6,248 bases of DNA from Pseudomonadales bacterium (GTDB taxonomy: Bacteria > Pseudomonadota > Gammaproteobacteria > Pseudomonadales > Pseudohongiellaceae): contig JAKSCP010000152.1 of the NCBI GenBank assembly GCA_022360535.1, forward strand, positions 1 through 6,248, read 5' to 3'. Positions 1 through 5,197 of the stretch are shown here, piece after piece (the first letter of the stretch is position 1; every line of letters begins with the position of its first letter). The notes under the pieces were generated by a model. It made no database searches and was not told the origin of the DNA. It saw only the letters and a list, made by a program, of their open reading frames with translations. Position numbers and translations under genes: made by a program.

Positions 1-72
1 AGCACAAATGAACAAATTACGTGGGACACTAATCGGATATTCGACATCCCAGCAACGCTTAAAAGACATTGA
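1..72 (+). CDS. Possible 3' end of an upstream gene (partial)
   Basis: The first frame is open from the window edge to a TGA at 70-72 and would encode 23 C-terminal residues ending in ATLKRH. The next gene starts 19 bases later behind a good ribosome binding site, a spacing that fits an operon. The evidence is weak: 23 codons can be open by chance, and the second frame is also open to a TGA at 74-76. I do not recognise a family from this tail. If the gene is real, the DUF2306 gene is probably its last co-transcribed partner, because a terminator follows that gene. Confidence 0.3.
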   Translation, partial: STNEQITWDTNRIFDIPATLKRH

Positions 73-91
73 TTGAAAGAGGAATTTAGAG

Positions 92-925
92 ATGGCAACA
101 CTCACAGGTACTCACACCGCAACATCAGGTTTGCCTCGTTTCCTGACGAACAAAATGTTTGCCATAAACAGCTTCTTGCTGTCAGTGTGGATATTCTCCA
201 TTCCTTTCGTGGAACATGCCATTAGCGCCGGACTTGGCTTTATGGTGGCCGGAGAATCAAGCCACCCTGCACTGAACATCGCCCGAGAGGGTCACCTGCC
301 AATCGCAATCTACGCGCTTGCTGCCCATATGGTTGCAGGTGGAATAGTCAACTTTATCGCGCCATTACAAGTGCATCTTGGTCTAACGCAACGCAGCAAA
401 GTCTGGCACCGCAGACTGGGTATTACGGTCCTCGTTGTAGCCGTCACCGGAGCGATGGTTGGCACTACCTTCTATGCTTTGTATCCGGCAATTGAGGGTA
501 CGCGACTGATGCGATCTCCCGCAAACCTGCAGGCTGGCTCTTTGTATGGTGTCGCAATGTTTTTCATTGCTTTCAAAGTAATCCAGACCCTTATCAGAAG
601 GGACATGAAGCAGCACAAAATCTGGGCGATCAGCATGGCCGCTATGGCGGTGGGCTCCTACATAAACCGGGTGAACGATGGATGGGTCAACCTCGCAACC
701 TCAACCTTTGAGTTAAGCCGCCCCGAGATTTATACGCTCAGTGTGGTAAATGCCTGGGCTTTCTGGTTAGCACCTTTGTTGATGATTCATGGATTTTTCG
801 CTCTGCAGAAGCGTGGAGCATTCAAGAAACTACCTGCGTATGCGCCTTTCGTGACGTCAATGGTCGGCATTGCCTATTTTGGAATTGGCACATACCACTA
901 TCTTGCTCCACAGATATTCGGGTAG
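92..925 (+). CDS. DUF2306-type multi-pass inner-membrane protein
   Basis: This 277-residue protein appears to be an inner-membrane protein of the DUF2306 family, whose biochemical role is not established. Hydrophobic segments lie roughly at residues 25-46, 70-92, 109-130, 148-168, 177-192, 215-235 and 252-272, so about seven helices are expected. The family-like core is a histidine and glycine in the second helix (H79, G83-G84), a following APLQ stretch (90-93), and a basic HRR-LG motif (106-110) at the start of the third helix. H175 and R193 are other polar residues in or near membrane segments. There is no cleavable signal peptide. The start is supported by AGAGGAA at 78-84, seven bases before the ATG. 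An intrinsic terminator follows, so the gene is probably not co-transcribed with the next one. The family call rests on recalled motif resemblance; haem or quinone binding is sometimes guessed for such proteins but cannot be shown here. Confidence 0.72.
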   Translation: MATLTGTHTATSGLPRFLTNKMFAINSFLLSVWIFSIPFVEHAISAGLGFMVAGESSHPALNIAREGHLPIAIYALAAHMVAGGIVNFIAPLQVHLGLTQRSKVWHRRLGITVLVVAVTGAMVGTTFYALYPAIEGTRLMRSPANLQAGSLYGVAMFFIAFKVIQTLIRRDMKQHKIWAISMAAMAVGSYINRVNDGWVNLATSTFELSRPEIYTLSVVNAWAFWLAPLLMIHGFFALQKRGAFKKLPAYAPFVTSMVGIAYFGIGTYHYLAPQIFG

Positions 926-991
926 CGGAAGACGAGCGCAGAACTACAGGGCATGATTGTACCCAGCATATTGGAACAATCTCTCACTGAT

Positions 992-1022
992 GGGCTTTCT
1001 CTACGAGTAAGCCCTTTTTTTT
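992..1022 (+). terminator. Rho-independent terminator
   Basis: GGGCTT (992-997) pairs perfectly with AAGCCC (1009-1014). Inside, CTC (999-1001) pairs with GAG (1005-1007) around a TAC loop, with a single T-T mismatch between the two helices. The stem is followed by eight T residues (1015-1022). It sits 66 bases after the DUF2306 stop codon and separates that gene from the next one. The T tract fits the + strand only. Confidence 0.9.
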
Positions 1023-1110
1023 CACTGAAGAAAATACTTCCTGCTTGAAAAATCAGCTAAACCCCAGGCAGCATTGACTCAGAATCCACAATGTTCACTG
1101 GATAGAAACT

Positions 1111-2130
1111 ATGAATCTCGCCAGCATCAGAATTTCAACAACACCCAGCTGTACCCTTCTCCTGTTTTTCGTTCTCAGCATCGGTTCTGCAAGCGCGCAG
1201 AATAACGACTACCAGACACCAAGAACGGTCGATGGCGCTCCAGATCTGCAAGGCATGTGGACAAATAATACGATCACGCCACTGTCAAGGCCGCCTGAAT
1301 TCGGCAACAAGTTAGTGTTGACCGCAGAAGAAGCTTTCGAATTAGAGAAACGTGTCGCGGACTATACCGCTGAGCAAGACCTACCCAGCGACCCTGACCG
1401 TAGCGCTCCGACAAAAAGCAGAATCGAACTGGCAGATAGCTATAACAATTTCTGGTTTGACGATGGCACACAGGTTGCCCGATACAACGGTGAATTCAGG
1501 AGTTCTCTTATCATCGATCCTGAAAATGGGCGCATCCCCGAATATACCGATGCGGCAGAAGAACGCATCAGGCTGGCCCAGCAAGCGAGGGAAGAGAAAG
1601 GAGCTTATGCCGGGCCTGAGTCCAGACCCCTGGCCGAACGCTGCTTGCTGTCATTCAGTTCCAGTGGCGGCCCCCCAATGTTGCCAATTCTCTACAATAA
1701 CAATTACCAAATCGTACAGTCGCCTGGGTACGTCATGATTCTGGTGGAAATGGTACATGATGCACGAATAATCAGAATCGATGATGAGCCATTGCCTGAT
1801 TCACATAAGCGTTGGCTTGGAGATTCTATCGGCCATTGGGAAGGAGATACCCTGGTGGTCGAAACAAAGAACTTCAATCCCAACCAACGTTTCCGTAATT
1901 CTTCGGACAACATGCAAATCACGGAATGGTTCACTCGCGTCAGTGAGAATGTAATCAATTACAAATTCACGGTCAGCGACCCCGAGACTTTCCTACAGGA
2001 TTGGTCTGCGGAAATTCCAATGAACCGGACGAATGACCGTCTATATGAATATGCCTGCCACGAAGGTAACTATTCATTACCGGGTGTGCTTGCCGGAGCG
2101 CGCCTGGACGAAAGCCAGGCGGAAAGATAA
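1111..2130 (+). CDS. Secreted protein of unknown function (PDLxGxW / GHWEGDTLVV family)
   Basis: This 339-residue protein has a Sec-type signal peptide: a hydrophobic stretch at about residues 13-25 and a likely cleavage after ASA at 27-29, so it is probably periplasmic. The mature part opens with GAPDLQGMWTN (42-52). It carries GHWEGDTLVVET (241-252) and ends near YEYACHEGNY (312-321). I recognise these as hallmarks of a common uncharacterised secreted family in environmental Proteobacteria and Acidobacteria, with no established activity. Only two cysteines remain after the signal peptide (C178 and C316), so a disulfide is possible. The region around 190-305 reads as alternating beta strands. 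The ATG is preceded only by a weak GGA at 1100-1102, so initiation may be inefficient or use another signal, but no better in-frame start is visible. The gene stands alone between a terminator and a 300-base gap. I found no confident promoter in 1023-1110. Confidence 0.85.
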   Translation: MNLASIRISTTPSCTLLLFFVLSIGSASAQNNDYQTPRTVDGAPDLQGMWTNNTITPLSRPPEFGNKLVLTAEEAFELEKRVADYTAEQDLPSDPDRSAPTKSRIELADSYNNFWFDDGTQVARYNGEFRSSLIIDPENGRIPEYTDAAEERIRLAQQAREEKGAYAGPESRPLAERCLLSFSSSGGPPMLPILYNNNYQIVQSPGYVMILVEMVHDARIIRIDDEPLPDSHKRWLGDSIGHWEGDTLVVETKNFNPNQRFRNSSDNMQITEWFTRVSENVINYKFTVSDPETFLQDWSAEIPMNRTNDRLYEYACHEGNYSLPGVLAGARLDESQAER

Positions 2131-2138
2131 AGGATTTA

Positions 2139-2228
2139 CATGCGAGGGTTGAAACAAGTTGAGAGGATGACGACCAATAGGATGGCCCTTATTATCGATC
2201 GCCATCCTCTCGCATGCGCAAATCAACC
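2139..2228 (+). repeat. Nested, mutually exclusive inverted repeats after the secreted-protein gene
   Basis: GAGAGGATG (2161-2169) is an exact inverted match to CATCCTCTC (2203-2211). The same 3' arm can instead pair with AGGATGGC (2179-2186) through GCCATCCT (2201-2208). CATGCGAG (2139-2146) is an exact inverted match to CTCGCATG (2209-2216), and GGTTGA (2147-2152) to TCAACC (2223-2228). The hairpins share bases, so they cannot all form at once. No T tract follows, so this is not a standard intrinsic terminator. It could be an RNA 3' end that protects the message, a small RNA, or a switch. The rest of the 2131-2430 gap holds a small TCGCT/AGCGA hairpin (2242-2260) and the palindrome and promoter listed separately. 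Confidence 0.5.
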
Positions 2229-2334
2229 TTAATCTGAGGGGTCGCTCTACAGTCAAGCGATTTCGATGGCTCAAATTTGTCAATTCAGGAAATTTGGCAG
2301 CTTGTAACCGGAAGTAACATAACGCAAAAATCTA

Positions 2335-2383
2335 TTGACTGTGTGGGTAACCCTACAGTGTATTTTTTCCGAATACTTGTAAT
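2335..2383 (+). promoter_or_regulatory. Candidate promoter of the monooxygenase-like gene
   Basis: TTGACT (2335-2340) matches five of six bases of the -35 consensus and overlaps the left arm of palindrome A. Possible -10 elements are TGTATT (2359-2364, spacer 18), TATTTT (2361-2366, spacer 20) and TGTAAT (2378-2383, five of six bases but with no good -35). With the first choice the palindrome fills the spacer, as for a repressor or a MerR-type activator. With the last, the palindrome centre would lie near -41, as for a class II activator. The sequence alone does not decide which is used. Confidence 0.4.
2338..2359 (+). promoter_or_regulatory. Palindromic operator-like site A
   Basis: The arms ACTGT (2338-2342) and ACAGT (2355-2359) are exact inverted repeats around a GGGTAACCC core (2345-2353). 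The core is itself an odd-length palindrome whose centre is offset by half a base from that of the arms. The same arrangement recurs twice upstream of the receptor gene (sites B and C). The site lies 72 bases before the ATG of the monooxygenase-like gene. The regulator is unknown and is not encoded in this window. Confidence 0.6.
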
Positions 2384-2430
2384 AAGTCGCGCTCAAACAC
2401 AACACGAGTTCTACTGCGGAGGTACAGATA

Positions 2431-3837
2431 ATGTTTAATCGACGTTCAATTATTTCGACAGCAGCCTTTGGTGCTGCGGTCTTATCGACTTCGCTGTTGA
2501 CGCCAGCTCAGGCACAAGTAGAAGAAGTCACCTTTCACAAGGACATTGTCCCCATCCTGCAGCGCAGCTGCCAGAACTGTCACCGGGAAGGTGGCGGCGG
2601 GCCAATGCCTCTGGTGACTTACAATGAAGTTACACCCTTCGCCGGACTTATCGAATACAAAACTGGCATCAGAGACAGAGCCGGTGCAATGCCCCCCTGG
2701 TATATGGAAAAAAATATTGGGATTCAAGATTACAAGGATGATATTTCGCTAAGCGATGAGGAGATTGCAAAGATTTCTTATTGGGCACGGAATGGAACCC
2801 CCGAGGGTGACCCGGCTGACGCCCCTGCCCCATTGGTTTTTGATGATTCGATCAAGTGGCGCCTGGGAGAACCTGATCTCATTTTGAAATCAGAAGAAAT
2901 TACCAAGTTGGCAGGGACGCCAGACTGGTGGGGTGAAATACCTTACATCCCGACCGGGCTCACCGAAGACCGTTACGTTAAATCACTGGAAGTGATCGAA
3001 GTAAACGATGTTGATCCTGCCGTCGCTTCCCGAACAGTTGGTGGACGGTATATCGTCCACCACATGCTTTGGGGCACAGGATCACTGGATGAGAACGGAA
3101 ACCTGCAACGGGCCCTCGCACTGCCCTGGCCGATCCATGAGGTTGGGAGAAATGGCGATATCTTTGACGAAGATGGCGCTCGCTTACTGAAAGCAGGCTC
3201 AGTGATCTATTCAGATTCTGTTCACTTACATGCCGCAGCAACCGACGCGACAGCCCACCTTGAGTTTGGATTTACGTTTCAACCCAAAGACTATGAGCCG
3301 AGATATCAAAATTCATTCATTCCCGTAGGTAATGGCGTAGACATCAGCATTGTCCCCAACAAGGACAAGCAAGAACTGCATGCCTACGAGATATTGCGTC
3401 AGCACACCAAAATCATTTCCTTTGAGCCGCACTTGCATGCGCCTGGTGAACGTATGTGCCTTGAAGCAATTTGGGGTAGTCAGGTAGAAACGCTGGCCTG
3501 TGTTGGCTACGACCATAATTGGGTTCGAACCTACCAGTTCGAAGACCACGCAGCCCCTCTGCTGCCGGAGGGTACAATTCTTCACGTGACAGGTTATGCC
3601 AACAACACCGAAAGCAATACCAACATTCCTGATCCTCGAAACTGGCAAGGATCAGGAAACAGTTCAATTCAGAACATGTTTATCGATCTGGGTCTTAAGC
3701 TTGCGCTCACCGAGGATCAGTTCTTTGAAGCGATGGAAGAACGACGCGAAGTACTAAACCTCGGACCGAACGATCATGTAATCGGCTGCCCACTGTGCAC
3801 GGTGCCTTTAGTGGCACCTGTAGAAGGGGATGACTAA
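2431..3837 (+). CDS. Secreted c-type cytochrome fused to a PHM-like copper type II monooxygenase domain
   Basis: This 468-residue protein has a signal peptide with a likely cleavage after AQA at 26-28, so it should act in the periplasm. Residues about 33-130 form a c-type haem domain: CQNCH at 47-51 binds haem, and M87 in the AMPPW motif is the likely distal ligand. The rest resembles the peptidylglycine/dopamine-beta monooxygenase fold. H210-H211 and H265 or H267 would form the first copper site; H334 and H336 (EPHLHAPG) with M416 would form the second. In known family members these two coppers hydroxylate C-H bonds using O2 and an outside electron donor, so the fused haem may supply electrons here. 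A CPLC motif (453-456) lies near the C-terminus. The start is well supported by GGAGGT at 2418-2423, seven bases before the ATG. The next gene begins 44 bases after the stop and is probably co-transcribed. The substrate is unknown. Ligands were assigned by motif position, not by a structural alignment. Confidence 0.82.
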   Translation: MFNRRSIISTAAFGAAVLSTSLLTPAQAQVEEVTFHKDIVPILQRSCQNCHREGGGGPMPLVTYNEVTPFAGLIEYKTGIRDRAGAMPPWYMEKNIGIQDYKDDISLSDEEIAKISYWARNGTPEGDPADAPAPLVFDDSIKWRLGEPDLILKSEEITKLAGTPDWWGEIPYIPTGLTEDRYVKSLEVIEVNDVDPAVASRTVGGRYIVHHMLWGTGSLDENGNLQRALALPWPIHEVGRNGDIFDEDGARLLKAGSVIYSDSVHLHAAATDATAHLEFGFTFQPKDYEPRYQNSFIPVGNGVDISIVPNKDKQELHAYEILRQHTKIISFEPHLHAPGERMCLEAIWGSQVETLACVGYDHNWVRTYQFEDHAAPLLPEGTILHVTGYANNTESNTNIPDPRNWQGSGNSSIQNMFIDLGLKLALTEDQFFEAMEERREVLNLGPNDHVIGCPLCTVPLVAPVEGDD

Positions 3838-3881
3838 AGAGATCTAAGATTTTCACTGATTGTTGGATGTAGTAGCTAAGT

Positions 3882-4820
3882 ATGAAAACACGATACATAT
3901 TTTCTCCACCGCGAATGGGGATTACTCTGATAAGTGCATTTGCGTTACTTATTGCCCAAATTTCACTGGCGCAATCAAGTTTCACAAGCGATCAACCTGT
4001 CTATCCGGCATTTGAAGGATGGCGGCAAAACCCGGATGGAACCTTCAATTTCATTTTCGGCTACATGAATGAGAACTGGGAACAAACACCTGTCGTGCCA
4101 GTGGGAGAGAATAATTTTCTCGCGCCAGGAGAGGCAGATCGAGGTCAACCGACTCATTTCTATCCGCGCCGAAATCGATTCGTCTTCCAGGTAACAGTGC
4201 CTGCAGACTGGGGTGACCGTGAGCTGATCTGGACGCTCAATGTTAACGGCCAGGAGCATAAAGCCCATGCCACCCTAAGCACGGCGTATGTTCTGGACAA
4301 CGTCGCAATTGCCTCAGAAACGGGCTCTCTCGGTATTGGTACAAGCAGCCCAGAGTCTCGGGCGAATGAACCGCCCGTTCTTACCGTACTTGGAGACAGG
4401 GTGCGAACTGCACGGGTTGGCGAGTCTATTTCCATCAGGAGCCGGGTTGAAGATGATGGCATTCCCAGAGTACGACCCGTGCGACCGATGAGTGAAGAGG
4501 AACTGAGAAAGCGCATGCTCACTCCGGTTTCCAAGCCAGCAGTCGGTAAAATTAATGGCCTGCATCTGGGATGGCATGTCTTCCGCGGTGCCAGTGACAA
4601 CGTTAGCTTTGACCCGCCGCAACCAAAGGTCTGGGAAGATACTCGTTTTGGAGCGAACTCTCCGTGGGCCGTCTTCTGGACCCCACCAGAGATACCAGAA
4701 GACGGTATCGTGGAAGTTACCGCCACTTTCGACGCACCAGGCACCTACGTGCTTTGGGGCCGAGCTGACGACGGTGGGCTGTTTCATGACGGGTACATAA
4801 CAGTGGAAGTAAGCCCCTGA
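3882..4820 (+). CDS. Secreted beta-rich protein of unknown function, partner of the monooxygenase-like gene
   Basis: This 312-residue protein has a signal peptide (hydrophobic stretch at about 13-29, likely cleavage after SLA at 28-30) and no cysteine anywhere. The N-terminal half contains NPDGTFNFIFGYMN (50-63), DRGQPTHFYPRR (86-97) and a strand-rich stretch to about 140. I recall these motifs from uncharacterised secreted proteins in environmental bacteria but cannot name a function. Residues about 165-190 and 275-311 look like immunoglobulin or PKD-like strands; the last part (TFDAPGTYVLWGRADDGG, then GYITVEV) is typical of such folds. The gene starts 44 bases after the monooxygenase-like gene with no terminator between them, which suggests one transcript and a shared pathway. 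Its ribosome binding site is poor: the nearest GGA (3865-3867) is 14 bases from the ATG. The other possible start, M12, has no site either and would cut into the basic N-region of the signal peptide. No intrinsic terminator is visible after the stop. Confidence 0.8.
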   Translation: MKTRYIFSPPRMGITLISAFALLIAQISLAQSSFTSDQPVYPAFEGWRQNPDGTFNFIFGYMNENWEQTPVVPVGENNFLAPGEADRGQPTHFYPRRNRFVFQVTVPADWGDRELIWTLNVNGQEHKAHATLSTAYVLDNVAIASETGSLGIGTSSPESRANEPPVLTVLGDRVRTARVGESISIRSRVEDDGIPRVRPVRPMSEEELRKRMLTPVSKPAVGKINGLHLGWHVFRGASDNVSFDPPQPKVWEDTRFGANSPWAVFWTPPEIPEDGIVEVTATFDAPGTYVLWGRADDGGLFHDGYITVEVSP

Positions 4821-4933
4821 TCCACATCCACGCTCTCCCCCTCTCTTCCGTTAAGGCTCAAGACCCATATCGAGGCGGCAGCTGGCTGTCGGCCAGGACA
4901 TCCTTCGCATCAAAAAGAGCACAGAATAACTAC

Positions 4934-4958
4934 AATCTGTGGGGTAACCCAACAGTTT
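4934..4958 (+). promoter_or_regulatory. Palindromic operator-like site B
   Basis: CTGT (4937-4940) and ACAG (4952-4955) are exact inverted arms around GGGTAACCC (4942-4950), and all are centred on A4946. Ten of the twelve base pairs that can be read outward from the centre match, making this the best palindrome of the three. The site lies about 250 bases before the receptor start codon. It faces site C: the minus strand of B and the plus strand of C share an ACTGT-n-GGGT start and a CCCCACAGATT end. Confidence 0.6.
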
Positions 4959-5073
4959 AGTTCGATCGTTCTAAAACTTTTCCTCGGGATACACAAGTCC
5001 ATTCCTGAAAGCCTAATCACCAACCCACTTCTACTTAAGTATCTCCCCAAAAAACTTCCTAGAAAAAGCTTTA

Positions 5074-5093
5074 CTGTAGGGTATTCCCCACAG
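5074..5093 (+). promoter_or_regulatory. Palindromic operator-like site C with overlapping -35-like element
   Basis: CTGT (5074-5077) and ACAG (5090-5093) are exact inverted arms around GGG (5079-5081) and CCC (5086-5088). On the reverse strand it matches site A at 16 of 20 positions. TTTACT (5070-5075) overlaps the left arm just as TTGACT overlaps site A, and TAGGAT (5096-5101) lies 20 bases further on. This could be the receptor promoter; another -10 candidate, TGTAAT, occurs at 5143-5148. The site ends 104 bases before the receptor ATG. Confidence 0.55.
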
Positions 5094-5121
5094 ATTAGGA
5101 TCAACGTCGATGGAAGTAGCT

Positions 5122-5173
5122 AAACCCTTGGGTTTTTACTTCTGTAATAAAAATTAAAGCTCTCATTAATGAG
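5122..5173 (+). promoter_or_regulatory. Receptor-gene leader with small hairpin and a 12-base palindrome
   Basis: AAACC (5122-5126) can pair with GGTTT (5131-5135) over a four-base loop, followed by two more T residues; it is too weak for a standard terminator. CTCATTAATGAG (5162-5173) is a perfect 12-base palindrome ending 12 bases before the ribosome binding site. It could be a protein-binding site or an RNA element affecting translation, or chance in an AT-rich leader. Confidence 0.3.
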
Positions 5174-5197
5174 TGGAGTTCCTTCAAGGGAGAAACC

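Larger units (their letters stand above)
4821..5197. other. 377-base non-coding regulatory region before the receptor gene
   Basis: Neither strand holds a convincing gene here; the 64-codon minus-strand frame at 4910-5104 runs across both palindromes and has no ribosome binding site that I can see. The region contains operator-like sites B and C, whose centres are 137.5 bases apart, and the 5' leader of the receptor gene. The stretch 4821-4930 shows only short imperfect inverted repeats and no T-tract terminator, so where the upstream transcript ends is unclear. Confidence 0.6.

Noticed and set aside
4160..4744. Long minus-strand open frame of 194 codons opposite the secreted beta-protein gene
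   Set aside because: It is fully antisense to a gene with a signal peptide and family-like motifs. Its translation is low-complexity, rich in Ser/Arg/Thr, with no recognisable domain.
2338..5093. The CTGT...ACAG palindromes as LexA (SOS) boxes
   Set aside because: The gammaproteobacterial LexA box is CTGT-N8-ACAG with an AT-rich centre. Here the arms are 11 or 12 bases apart and the centre is GGG/CCC.
4934..5096. Sites B and C as the terminal inverted repeats of a small mobile element (MITE)
   Set aside because: No matching direct repeats flank the pair, each site is itself a palindrome, and a third single copy (site A) sits in a promoter position, which fits an operator better.
4910..5104. 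Minus-strand 64-codon open frame in the non-coding region
   Set aside because: It spans both palindromes, shows no family resemblance and no good ribosome binding site.
3865..5124. Similar stretches GATG-n-AGTAGCTAA before the secreted beta-protein gene (3866-3879) and in the receptor leader (5109-5124)
   Set aside because: The match is short, with a gap, and lies at different distances from the two start codons; it is likely chance.
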